DNA of 64,000 nt, taken from Rathayibacter sp. Leaf185 (GTDB taxonomy: Bacteria; Actinomycetota; Actinomycetes; Actinomycetales; Microbacteriaceae). Where the stretch lies: assembly GCF_001423885.1 (NCBI RefSeq), contig NZ_LMPP01000001.1, positions 310,001-374,000 of the forward strand, written 5' to 3'. A program made the translations under genes and the position numbers. This document shows positions 19,625-27,893 of the stretch, in pieces. The notes beneath the pieces were generated by a model. The model was not told where the DNA came from, did no database searches, and was given only the letters and a program-made list of their open reading frames with translations. Each line of letters starts with the position of its first letter. Positions within the stretch are counted from its first letter, which is position 1.

Positions 19625-21033
19625 CTGTTCTCCTCCATGGGTGCAGCCTCTGCTTCCACGACGTCCTCCGGCACGAGGATCCGCAGCTCGTCGAGCGTCG
19701 GCTCCTCGGTGTCGCGCAGCCGCCAGGCGTGCCGGGCGATGGAGGCGTCGAGCACGTTGCGCACCCAGCGCCCGTTGCCGAACGCCTCCGTGCGCTGCTG
19801 GGCCGCGGCGAGCTCGGCGAACGCGGCGAGCGCCTCCTCGGTCGGCTCGAAATCGGCCGAGGAGGCGAGGCGCGCGAAGATCGCCGACAGCTCGTCGTCG
19901 GAGTAGTCGGCGAAGTCGATCGTGGTCGAGAAGCGGCTCGCGAGACCCGGGTTCGTGTCGAGGAAGCCCTGCATGGGTCCGGAGTAGCCGGCCACGATCA
20001 CGACCAGGTCGCCGCGGTGGTCCTCCATGTCCTTGACCAGCGTGGTGATCGCCTCCGCGCCGTACTGGTCGAGCGCGAGGGCGTAGGCCTCGTCGATGAA
20101 GAGGACGCCGCCGCGGGCCTTCGCGATGACCTCGGCGGTCTTCATCGAGGTCTGGCCGAGGTAGCCGGCGACGAGCTCGGAGCGGTCGACCTCGACGAGC
20201 ACGCCCTTCGAGAGGATGCCGAGCGAGCGGTAGATCCGCGAGACGAGCCGGGCGACGGTCGTCTTGCCGGTGCCGGGGTTGCCGGTGAAGACCAGGTGGC
20301 GGGTGAGCGTCGGCGTGGTGAGTCCGGCGGCCTGGCGGAGCGTGTCGATGCGGAGCAGCTGCGTCTGCCGCTTGATCTCGCTCTTGACCCTGTCGAGCCC
20401 GATCAGCGCGTCGAGCTCGGCGAGGAGGTCCTCGATCTTCTCGGGTGGGGGCAGCGGCTCGGGCTCCTCCTCCGCGGCCGGGGCGGCAGGAGGCGCGGCA
20501 GCGGTCGGCGGGGTGACCTCGTCCTGCGGCCCCTCGTGCTCGGTGCGGCGCAGGCGCGCGAGGATCTCGTCGACTCCGGGCACTCCCGTGGGCAGATCGG
20601 TCGGGAGCGGGGAGGGCGGCATCGGAGCACCGCGAGAACCCTGCACCGGCAGCGCCGCGAGCTGGGCGGCGGCGGCCGCGGAGGCGGAGGCGATGCCTCC
20701 GATGCCCGGATCGCCCAGTGCGCTCGCGGCCGAGACGACCTCGGTGAGCGCCCGGGCGTAGGCGCTCGCGTGCTCGGACCCGGCCGCGACCAGCGACGCG
20801 AGCAGGTCGGTCGGCGAGCTGCGCCAGCGCCGCCCGCGGGACGCCGCCGTGAAGAAGGCCTCGAGGCCGCCCGGAGTCCCGGTCTGCGCGAGCCAGTCCT
20901 GGCCCGCTCCCGTGATCGACTCGGCGACGGCGGCGGAGAGCCGACCGCCCTCCTCGCGCACGACGGCGGCGTCGAGCCCCGCCTCGGATCCGGTGAGCAC
21001 GAGCGCGTCGAGCGCGGCGGTGAGCGCGGTCAC
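19621..21033 (-). CDS. CbxX/EccA-type AAA+ ATPase
   Basis: A 470-residue protein in two parts. Residues 1-140 are Ala-rich helices; after a Pro/Glu-rich linker a CbxX-family AAA+ module starts near 205 (ELDALIGLDRVKSEIKRQ). Walker A is GNPGTGKT at 251-258 and Walker B is GVLFIDEA at 309-316. Later come the GYSGPMQGFLDTNPGLASRF block and the sensor-2 segment FGNGRWVRNVL. Relatives remodel protein complexes (CbbX on Rubisco, EccA in type VII secretion). Its start overlaps the upstream small gene by 4 bases. Within this operon it would be the energy-driven remodeller; the client is unknown. Confidence 0.9.
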   Translation of the reverse strand: MTALTAALDALVLTGSEAGLDAAVVREEGGRLSAAVAESITGAGQDWLAQTGTPGGLEAFFTAASRGRRWRSSPTDLLASLVAAGSEHASAYARALTEVVSAASALGDPGIGGIASASAAAAAQLAALPVQGSRGAPMPPSPLPTDLPTGVPGVDEILARLRRTEHEGPQDEVTPPTAAAPPAAPAAEEEPEPLPPPEKIEDLLAELDALIGLDRVKSEIKRQTQLLRIDTLRQAAGLTTPTLTRHLVFTGNPGTGKTTVARLVSRIYRSLGILSKGVLVEVDRSELVAGYLGQTSMKTAEVIAKARGGVLFIDEAYALALDQYGAEAITTLVKDMEDHRGDLVVIVAGYSGPMQGFLDTNPGLASRFSTTIDFADYSDDELSAIFARLASSADFEPTEEALAAFAELAAAQQRTEAFGNGRWVRNVLDASIARHAWRLRDTEEPTLDELRILVPEDVVEAEAAPMEENR

Positions 21034-21605
21034 GACGCCCTCGGCGGCTGGAGGGAACCGGGTGCGCTCGGGGGCTGGAGCGTGTCAGGCGCGGGCGTCG
21101 CATCGAGCCCGCTCGGCGACAGCGACGACTCCGTGAACTTCTCGGCGAGGAACTGCCCGTGGGCGATCAGCGCGGAGGCATCCTGGCGCGAGACGGCGTC
21201 GGAGATGCGGTCGAGCGTCGCCCCGAGGAGGTCGAGCTGGTCGCAGAGGATCATCAGCGAGGTCTTCCCCTTGTGGACGGCGCGGCGGTCGGCGAAGTCG
21301 CGCGGCAGGCGGAGGTAGCCCTCGACCGCCTCCGGCAGATAGCTGGTCGCGGAGGCCACCACCGTGTGCCCCTGCTGGCTCATCCCCCCGAGGCGGTCGA
21401 GCCGGGGCACCATCTCGCGCACGGTCTCATCGACGCGCCGGATGCGGGCGGCGACGATCGGCGGCACACGATCCTTCGTCTCGGCCGCGACCCGGTCGAG
21501 CGCCGCGAGGATGTCGTCGCTCGACGGCACGCGCGGGAGGGCGGGCGCGGTCTCCGCCGGGGCGGCGGGCTCATCGCCGCCGAACAGTCGGGAGAGCCAG
21601 CCCAT
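21030..21605 (-). CDS. Small helical protein coupled to telA, function unknown
   Basis: A 191-residue soluble protein beginning MGWLSRLFGGDE, whose amphipathic start may touch the membrane. The core (about 30-150) is helical and charged (VAAETKDRVPPIVAARIRR, ATLDRISDAVSRQDASAL), and the tail is Pro/Ser-rich. It starts 3 bp after the telA stop and overlaps the AAA gene by 4 bases. In other bacteria telA-type genes are often paired with a small helical xpaC-type gene; this could be a distant equivalent, but I see no decisive motif. Confidence 0.8.
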   Translation of the reverse strand: MGWLSRLFGGDEPAAPAETAPALPRVPSSDDILAALDRVAAETKDRVPPIVAARIRRVDETVREMVPRLDRLGGMSQQGHTVVASATSYLPEAVEGYLRLPRDFADRRAVHKGKTSLMILCDQLDLLGATLDRISDAVSRQDASALIAHGQFLAEKFTESSLSPSGLDATPAPDTLQPPSAPGSLQPPRAS

Positions 21606-21608
21606 CGG

Positions 21609-22811
21609 CTATCGACCGAGATCGAGCGAGGAGGCCGCGTCGATGTCGGAGTTGCTGCGGCGCGCGCGCTCGACGTAGTCGCCCGCCTTCGCGGTCTCGA
21701 CCTGCAGTACGCCGACCGTCTGGGCCATGCTGTCGAGCGCCTTGATCTTGAAGTCCGAGATCGAGTCCATCGTCTGGTAGATGTTCGCGAACGCCGCCTG
21801 CAGCTGCGGCAGGCCGACCGTGGCCGACGCCGCCTGCGACTGGATGCTCGCGGACTGCTCGGCGAGCATCCGCGAGGTGGCCTCGATCATGTTCGAGGTC
21901 GTCGTGTTGAGCGCCGTGATCTGGTCGAGCACCAGGCGCTGGTTGGCGAGCGCCTGCGCGACGATGACGGCGGTGCGCAGGGCCGAGACCGTGGTCGTGG
22001 TGGCGCGGTCGACCCCCTTGATGAGCTCGACGTTGTTCTTGATGACGACGTCGATCGCGAGGTAGCCCTGGATCGAGACGGCCAGCTGGGTCAGCAGGTC
22101 CTGGTGCTTCTGACGGGCGTAGAAGAGGACGTCCTCGCGGAGCGCCCGGGCGCGATCGGGGTCGGTCGCGTCGAGCTCGGCGATCTTCGCCGAGAGCTTC
22201 ACGTCGAGCCGCTCGGCGACGTAGATGTACTCGTTGAGACGCGTCATCGTGTCCCACAGGTTCTGCTTCTCGAGGTTGAGCGCCGCGTTGTCCTTGCGCA
22301 GCTCGTCCTGCCCGTCGTACAGCGCCTGGATGATCGCGTTGAGGTGCGACTGCGCGCTCTCGTAGCGGCGGAAGTAGTCGGTGATCTTGTTGCCGAAGGG
22401 GATGAAGCCGAGGATCTTCTTCTGGATGTTGTCCTCGGACGGGTCGAGATCCTCGACCGTGCGGCGCAGCTCGAGCAGCGTCCTGCCGATGTTCGAGCCC
22501 TCGCTCAGGCCGCCCTCCTGCAGGGCGCGCACCGGAGTCTTGAGCAGCCGGTTGGAGGAGTCGGCGGCCGAGCGGATGTCGGCGTCGCCCATCGTGCGGA
22601 TGTCGTTGGCCTTCGCCGCGAACTCGGGGCTGCGCGCCTCCGTCTGCAGCAGCGAGTTCAGGTAGCCGTCGACCTTGGCCTCGAGGCCGGGCAGCGCCTG
22701 CTCGGGCACCTTCGGCGCGATCGACGGCGCCGATGTCGTCGACACGGCCGACACGGGTGCCGGCGGCGTGAGAGAAAGGGCGTTTTGCGGCGGCTGCAGA
22801 GCCTCGGTCAT
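21609..22811 (-). CDS. TelA-family (toxic anion resistance) protein
   Basis: A 400-residue cytoplasmic, almost wholly helical protein of the TelA family. Recognisable parts are ILGFIPFGNKITDYFRRYESAQSHLNAIIQALYDGQDELRKDN, the block around LREDVLFYARQKHQDLLTQLAVSIQGYLAIDVVI, and RTAVIVAQALANQRLVLDQI (each longer than one motif, so only key words are given here). TelA relatives are linked to tellurite and envelope stress, but their chemistry is unknown. The ATG at 22811 has GAGGA about 6 bp upstream, while the open frame continues about 40 codons further without support. It is the first gene of the eight-gene PknG operon. Confidence 0.9.
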   Translation of the reverse strand: MTEALQPPQNALSLTPPAPVSAVSTTSAPSIAPKVPEQALPGLEAKVDGYLNSLLQTEARSPEFAAKANDIRTMGDADIRSAADSSNRLLKTPVRALQEGGLSEGSNIGRTLLELRRTVEDLDPSEDNIQKKILGFIPFGNKITDYFRRYESAQSHLNAIIQALYDGQDELRKDNAALNLEKQNLWDTMTRLNEYIYVAERLDVKLSAKIAELDATDPDRARALREDVLFYARQKHQDLLTQLAVSIQGYLAIDVVIKNNVELIKGVDRATTTTVSALRTAVIVAQALANQRLVLDQITALNTTTSNMIEATSRMLAEQSASIQSQAASATVGLPQLQAAFANIYQTMDSISDFKIKALDSMAQTVGVLQVETAKAGDYVERARRSNSDIDAASSLDLGR

Positions 22812-22866
22812 CGGGATCCTCACCGTTTCCTGGCGCTCGGCGCCGACTGCGGATGAACGTCGAGAC

Positions 22867-22872
22867 AGTGTA
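22867..22872 (-). promoter_or_regulatory. Candidate -10 of the eight-gene PknG operon
   Basis: TACACT on the minus strand fits TANNNT and lies about 56 bp before the telA start, in the only gap upstream of the operon (22812-22899). No good -35 was found, so an alternative sigma factor or activator may be needed. Confidence 0.3.
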
Positions 22873-22899
22873 TCCCGAGGCGTTGTGCGGGAGCCCCGG

Positions 22900-23805
22900 T
22901 CACCGGCGGCGCAGAGTGGCGACCGCGACACCTCCGAGCGCGATCGCGCCTCCGATCAGGGCGGCGAGCGGCGGAGTCTCGGCGAGCACCAGCCACGAGA
23001 GCAGCACGACGACCGCGGGCACGGCGTAGGTCGTCGCCGCCGTGCGCCCCGCGCTGGTGCGGGCGAGCACGTAGCCCCAGGTGGTGAAGGCGATCGCCGT
23101 CGGGAACACGCCGAGGTACAGGACCGCGAGCACGGAGGAGAGCGGGGCCGCGGCGAGGTCGCCGATCAGCTCCGGCGCGAACGGCAGGCAGGCGACGGTC
23201 GCCGCGAGGCAGCCGATCCAGGTCATGGTCGGTGCGTCGATCCGCCCGAGCAGCCGCTTCTGGAGGGTCGCGGCACCGCCGTAGAGGACGGCCGCGGTGA
23301 GCGCCAGCGCCACCCCGATCGCGTCGAACTGCCCGGTGGAGGTCGAGATCGCGATGACCGCGACTCCGATGAGCGCCACGAGCATGCCGCCGAGCAGTCG
23401 CCGCGGGAAGCCCTCGCCGAGGAGGAGTCCGGCCAGCACCGCGGTGATCATCGGCGCGATGTTGACGATCAGGGCGGCCGTGCCCGCGTCGACGTGACGC
23501 TCGGCGGCGTTGAGAGCGAGGTTGTAGAGGCCGAACCAGGCGACGCCCCAGACGATCACGAGGGCGAGGAGGCGGCCTCGCGGGAGCGGCCTGCGCGTCG
23601 ACGCGGGCCTGCGCGCGGTGAGCACGAGGTGCACGATCGTGAGCGCGACCGAGCCGACGGCGATCCGTCCGAGAGTCAGTGCGCCCGCGCCGAAGTCCTC
23701 GCCGGCGATGCGGATGCCGACGAACGCGGAGGCCCAGAGGAGGACGGTGGTGGCGATGGCGAGCCAGAGGAGTGTGGAGCCGCGGCGGGTGGTGGTGCTG
23801 GTCAC
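22900..23805 (-). CDS. EamA/DMT-family exporter
   Basis: A 301-residue membrane protein with ten hydrophobic helices in two EamA repeats (first from about 12 to 140, second from about 155 to 298). The second repeat contains LYLGVFPTAIAFTTWGYVL and TYAVPAVVVLLSWLVL ETPP motifs typical of drug/metabolite transporters. It probably exports a small metabolite. I chose the GTG at 23805, preceded by AGGAG, though the spacing is very short. It is on the same strand as and upstream of telA, separated by 88 bp, and is probably an independent gene. Confidence 0.88.
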   Translation of the reverse strand: MTSTTTRRGSTLLWLAIATTVLLWASAFVGIRIAGEDFGAGALTLGRIAVGSVALTIVHLVLTARRPASTRRPLPRGRLLALVIVWGVAWFGLYNLALNAAERHVDAGTAALIVNIAPMITAVLAGLLLGEGFPRRLLGGMLVALIGVAVIAISTSTGQFDAIGVALALTAAVLYGGAATLQKRLLGRIDAPTMTWIGCLAATVACLPFAPELIGDLAAAPLSSVLAVLYLGVFPTAIAFTTWGYVLARTSAGRTAATTYAVPAVVVLLSWLVLAETPPLAALIGGAIALGGVAVATLRRR

Positions 23806-23880
23806 GCTCCTATGGTCTCGTGCCGTGGCGAGTCCGTTGCGCGCCCGCCCAGGTGTCCTCGCAGCAGCACGGAGCACGAT

Positions 23881-24657
23881 GTGGCGGTGACCCCCGTCGA
23901 TCCGGTGCCCCTCGTCGATCCAGTGCCCCTCGTCGATCCCGTGACCCGCACTGCGCCCGCGCTCGGCGGGCCGCGCATCCTCCGCCAGCGCTGGACCGAG
24001 GCGTCCTTCCTGCACTGGCGCGTGGACCCGTCTCTCGTCGCGCCGCACCTCCCCCGCGGAGTGCGCCCCGACGAGTACGACGGCTCGTCGTGGGTCGGCC
24101 TGATCCCCTTCCGCCTGTCGCGGACGGCGTTCCTCGGCGGCCCGCGGGTGCCGTGGCTCGGCACCTTCCCCGAGGTCAACGTGCGGCTCTACTCCGTCGA
24201 CGCGCAGGGGCGCCGCGGAGTGGTGTTCGTCTCTCTCGAGGCCTCGCACCTGCTGCCCGTCCTCACCGCGCAGGCCGTCTTCGGGCTCCCCTACCGCTGG
24301 GCGCGCATGAGCATCGAGCACCGCCACAGCGCCGTGATCTACGAGACCTCCCGCCTCCGCGACCCCGCGGCCCGATCGCGCATCGTGGTGCGGCCCACGC
24401 CGGGCACCGATGCGTCGGAGGATCCGCTCGCCTCGTTCCTCACCTCGCGCTGGGCCTACCACGAGAGCCACCTGGGCTCGACCTGGTACGGCCGCAACCT
24501 GCACCGGCCGTGGCCGCTGCAGCGCGCGTCGCTGCTCGCGCTCGACGACGGGCTGCTCGACGCGGCGGGCTTCCCGGGGCTGGCGGCGCGGGCACCCGAC
24601 TCGGTGCTGTACTCGCCGGGCGTCGAGACGGTGTTCACGGTGCCGCGGAGGGTGTGA
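23881..24657 (+). CDS. DUF2071 (YqjF-like) family protein
   Basis: A 258-residue soluble protein matching DUF2071: RQRWTEASFLHWRVDPSLV, HLPRGVRPDEYDGSSWVGLIPF, FPEVNVRLYSVD and YHESHLGSTWYGRNLH are family landmarks. The function of the family is unknown. The N-terminus holds an odd short repeat, VDPVPLVDPVPLVDPV, coded by near-identical 21-bp units. The GTG at 23881 has GGAG 6 bp upstream. It is divergent from the EamA gene. Confidence 0.88.
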   Translation: MAVTPVDPVPLVDPVPLVDPVTRTAPALGGPRILRQRWTEASFLHWRVDPSLVAPHLPRGVRPDEYDGSSWVGLIPFRLSRTAFLGGPRVPWLGTFPEVNVRLYSVDAQGRRGVVFVSLEASHLLPVLTAQAVFGLPYRWARMSIEHRHSAVIYETSRLRDPAARSRIVVRPTPGTDASEDPLASFLTSRWAYHESHLGSTWYGRNLHRPWPLQRASLLALDDGLLDAAGFPGLAARAPDSVLYSPGVETVFTVPRRV

Positions 24658-24758
24658 CGCGGCGACTCGGCACACCCGGAGGGGGTCGTGATTCGGCCGA
24701 CTTATCAGCGACTATTCGACTGGGCTTCACTACTTCGCCCCACTCGACGAGGAGCACC

Positions 24759-25849
24759 GTGGAATTGACTGAACGTCTGATCGCGCTTGCGAACAAGGTC
24801 ACCCAGCAGCGGGACATCATCCTGACCGAGGAGGCGACGAAGAACGCTTTCGTCATGCCCTTCATCTCGACGATCCTCGGCTACGACGTGTTCAATCCCC
24901 TCGAGGTGGTCCCGGAGTTCGTCGCTGATGTCGGGGTCAAGAAGGGCGAGAAGATCGACTATGCGATCGTCCACAACGGCGATGTCCAGATGCTGGTCGA
25001 GTGCAAGAAGTCGAGCGAACTGCTCCGGATCGAGCACGCGTCGCAACTCTTCCGCTACTTCGCCGTGACGAACGCGCGCATCGCCATTCTCACGAACGGC
25101 GAGCAGTACCACTTCTACACAGACCTCGACGCTCCGAATCGCATGGATGCGAAGCCGTTCCTCGTGCTCGACCTGATGGACATCGATGAGACCCTCATTC
25201 CCGAGCTGTTGAAGCTCACCAAGGAGGTGTTCGATCTCGACTCGATCATCAATGCGGCCGGTGAGCTCAAGTACATCGGACAGATCAAACGCGAGCTCGG
25301 GGGTCAGTTCTCCGCTCCGACCGACGAGTGGATCAAGTTCTTCACCACCCGCGTCTACGACGGTGCATACACGCAGAAGGTCAGAGAGCAGTTCACAGCC
25401 CTGGTCTCGAAGGCGGCCAAGCAGTTCCTGAACGAGCAGGTGAACGAGCGTCTCAAGACTGCGCTCGGCGCCCCAACTTCCCTCGGACTGAGGCGATCGC
25501 TGCCGAGCAGGCCGTCACGAGCCAAGCCGTCGTCGAGGAGGAACTCGAGGATCAGAGTGATATCGAGACGACGCTCGAAGAACTGGAAGGGTTCCAGATC
25601 ATCAAGGCGATCGCCTGCAGCGAGGTCAAGGTGAGCAGAATCGCTCAGCGCGACGCGAAATCGTACTTCGCTGTCATCCTCGACGACAACAATCGCAAGC
25701 CTGTCGCTCGACTTCACTTCAACAGGAAGCAGAAGTACCTCGGGACGTTCGACATCGAGAAGAACGAGACGAGGCACGCCATCGCCACTCTCGATGAGAT
25801 CTACGAGCACGCTCAGACGATCCGGGAGACGGTACGGGCTTATGTGTAG
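24759..25849 (+). pseudogene. HsdR-N-like PD-(D/E)xK nuclease, frameshifted
   Basis: The GTG at 24759 follows GAGGAG. The first ~237 residues contain a type I restriction enzyme R-subunit N-terminal domain with a PD-(D/E)xK-like core: Asp in GEKIDYAIVHNGD, then LVECKKSSE. The frame then goes wrong at the C-run 25471-25474, and a clean continuation (PNFPRTEAIAAEQ through ETVRAYV) runs to 25849 in another frame. One extra C restores a 363-residue protein. The codon use is less GC-rich than its neighbours, suggesting transfer. There is no hsdM or hsdS nearby, so it is a solitary defence-type or orphan nuclease. The indel may be real or a sequencing error. Confidence 0.75.
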
Positions 25850-26041
25850 TGACCCTCGGCAACCGCAGGCACCTGAGGTGACAGGCACCGACTCCGTACA
25901 GGCCACGGCTGCGAGCTCGAGGCGGTGCGCTGAGAAGGCGTGAGCTCTTCGTCGTCCTCCACAGGGTCGGCTTCGCGGGATCGTCCACCGGTCGGGCTCT
26001 CCGGACGGTCTGGTGTCGGTGGTCTGTGGTGTCATCCTCGT

Positions 26042-27490
26042 ATGGTTCTTCTGGATGTGGATGCGAGGCCGCCGGGCGGTGTGTCGGTGCGCGAGTGCTT
26101 CGACGACGCGCTCGTGTCGGCGGTCGGTGCGGCCTGCGCGGTCGACGCGTTCCTGTCGCGGGCGCAGGCGCAGCGCTACGAGCTGGTCGAGCTCGCGCGG
26201 CTGGCGGCGGTGGCGCTGCCCGAGGCGCTCGTCGATCCCAGCGTGCAGAGGCACGTCGAGGTGATGGAGGCGGCGCAGCGCGCGCTGGTCGCGGAGATCG
26301 CGACGGGCATGCGGACGACGGAGGCCGACGCGGCGGCGCTGATCTCGGAGAGCGCGCTGCTCGTGAACGAGCTGCCCGACACCTTGACAGCGCTGCGGGA
26401 GGGGCGCTGCACTCCCGAGCACGTACGAGTGATCGTCAAGGCCGCGTGGGACGTCCCCGCGGCGGTCCGCGGACGCCTCGACGAGGAGGCGGCGGTGCTG
26501 GCGGCGGCGTTCACCGCCGGGCAGGTGCAGCGGCGGCTGCGTGCGGTCCGGGAGCGGCTGCATCCGGAGTCGGCGACGGCACGTCACCGGCGCTGCGCGG
26601 AACGCCGAGGGGTGTGGCTCGGCGGGGAGGCGGACGGGATGGCGACGCTTCACCTCCACCTGCCCGCCCCGGAGGCGCACGGCGCGTTCGACCGGCTCGA
26701 TCGGGCCGCCCGCTCACTCGCTCAGGCGCCCGAGGAGGTGCGGACTGTGAGCCAGTTGCGGGCCGACGTCGCGGCGGCGCTCCTCCTCGACGGAGAGACA
26801 TCGTCCGACGATGCGCACCGCACCACCACCGTGTCCGTCCCGGCGGGGATCCGACCACGCGTGTCGGTCACGGTTCCCGTGCTGACGCTCCTCGGGCGCT
26901 CGGAGGAGCCGGGCACCCTCGACGGGTACGGGCCGATCGACCCCGAGACCGCGCGCCGGCTCGCGGCCGACGCCCCCTCGTTCACCCGGATCCTCACGCA
27001 CCCCGAGACCGGGGCGGTGCTGTCCGTCGGCCGCGACTCCTACCGCGTGCCCGCGGATCTGCGGCGCCACCTGCAGCACCGCGACGGGACCTGCCGCTTC
27101 CCGGGCTGCGTCCGCTCCGCGGTGGACAGCGACGTCGACCACAGCGTCGAGTGGCAGGACGGCGGCGCGACCGACGCGGACAACCTCGCTCACCTCTGCC
27201 GGCACCACCACCGCCTCCGCCACACGACCACCTGGACGCTCCGGCATCGGCCCGGAGGCGTTCTGGAATGGACGAGCCCCACCGGCCGGCGACACGTCAC
27301 GCTCCCGGCCGAGCCCGAGCCGCCGTTCGCTCGGGAGCGAGGAGGGGAACGAGAACCGGACGGAGCACCGGAACGAGAACCCGACCCGGGCAGAGGACGA
27401 GAACGAGGTCCGGACCGAGAACGAGAATCCGGTCGAGGCGGGGTCTTCGCTCCGGCTCGGTTTCGAGGAGGGCCACCGCCGCCGTTCTGA
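26042..27490 (+). CDS. DUF222/13E12-repeat HNH endonuclease family protein
   Basis: A 482-residue protein of the actinobacterial 13E12 family. The N-terminal DUF222 helical domain spans about 20-330 (LARLAAVALPEAL, LPDTLTALREGRCTPEHVRVI). An HNH domain follows (HRDGTCRFPGC, DVDHSVEW, DNLAHLCRHHHRLRH) with zinc cysteines and catalytic His. The last ~60 residues are an Arg/Glu/Pro-rich low-complexity tail coded by a purine-rich repeat tract. Family members are abundant in actinobacteria and may be mobile or DNA-processing proteins; the role is unproven. The ATG at 26042 lacks a good ribosome site, and an earlier in-frame start at 25940 is possible. Confidence 0.85.
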   Translation: MVLLDVDARPPGGVSVRECFDDALVSAVGAACAVDAFLSRAQAQRYELVELARLAAVALPEALVDPSVQRHVEVMEAAQRALVAEIATGMRTTEADAAALISESALLVNELPDTLTALREGRCTPEHVRVIVKAAWDVPAAVRGRLDEEAAVLAAAFTAGQVQRRLRAVRERLHPESATARHRRCAERRGVWLGGEADGMATLHLHLPAPEAHGAFDRLDRAARSLAQAPEEVRTVSQLRADVAAALLLDGETSSDDAHRTTTVSVPAGIRPRVSVTVPVLTLLGRSEEPGTLDGYGPIDPETARRLAADAPSFTRILTHPETGAVLSVGRDSYRVPADLRRHLQHRDGTCRFPGCVRSAVDSDVDHSVEWQDGGATDADNLAHLCRHHHRLRHTTTWTLRHRPGGVLEWTSPTGRRHVTLPAEPEPPFARERGGEREPDGAPEREPDPGRGRERGPDRERESGRGGVFAPARFRGGPPPPF

Positions 27491-27660
27491 CGGGGCGAAG
27501 CGCTTCCCGGCGCCTCCGCGAGCTCGGAGCGAGGATCGAAGCGATGACGGAACCGGGAACAGTAACCGAGAACAGGAGCCGGAACAGGAGCCGGAGTCGG
27601 CGAAGGAGGAGAGGAGATGCAGATCGAGACAGCGCGCAGATCGAGACAGCGCGGCAGATC
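27330..27660 (+). repeat. Purine-rich low-complexity tract across the HNH gene 3' end
   Basis: GA-rich degenerate units related to GAACGAGAACCCGA run through the HNH gene tail and past its stop at 27490. Further on are a tandem GAACAGGAGCCG pair (about 27570-27593) and a tandem 17-bp unit, CAGATCGAGACAGCGCG, at 27620-27636 and 27637-27653. This is replication-slippage-prone sequence. Confidence 0.7.
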
Positions 27661-27893
27661 GAGGTCGAGCTCGAAGGCTGGTCGTCGGGCTGCTGCGGGC
27701 GACCCTTCCGCCGTGTCTGGCCGCCCGCGCTCCAGGACGCACCCCGTCCGTCCGCCGATGTCGTCGCCGGTCTGCAGCGAGCAGCCCTCGGCCACGGATC
27801 TGCGTCAAGGGGGTCCTGTGCGGTTCGGGCGACGGCGTAGCGTTCCCACTTCGGCCTGGTGACGGCGGGCGACGATACGAGAGGGAGAACCAC
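27491..27893. other. 403-bp stretch without a recognisable gene
   Basis: Between the HNH gene and the HAD gene there is repeat-rich DNA (to about 27660) and then ordinary GC-rich sequence. An 81-codon frame from the ATG at 27617, after GGAGGAGAGGAG, gives only an Arg/Ser-rich peptide with no resemblance to anything I know. The promoter of the HAD gene should lie in the last 150 bp. Confidence 0.5.

Noticed and set aside
25460-25480. Programmed ribosomal frameshift in the nuclease gene
   Set aside because: The sequence GGC GCC CCA ACT does not form an X-XXY-YYZ slippery heptamer, and I see no stimulatory stem; a lost C in the homopolymer is simpler.
27617-27862. An 81-codon Arg/Ser-rich frame with a good ribosome site
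   Set aside because: It begins inside tandem repeats, has no recognisable domain, and the ribosome-like GGAGGAGAGGAG is part of the purine tract.
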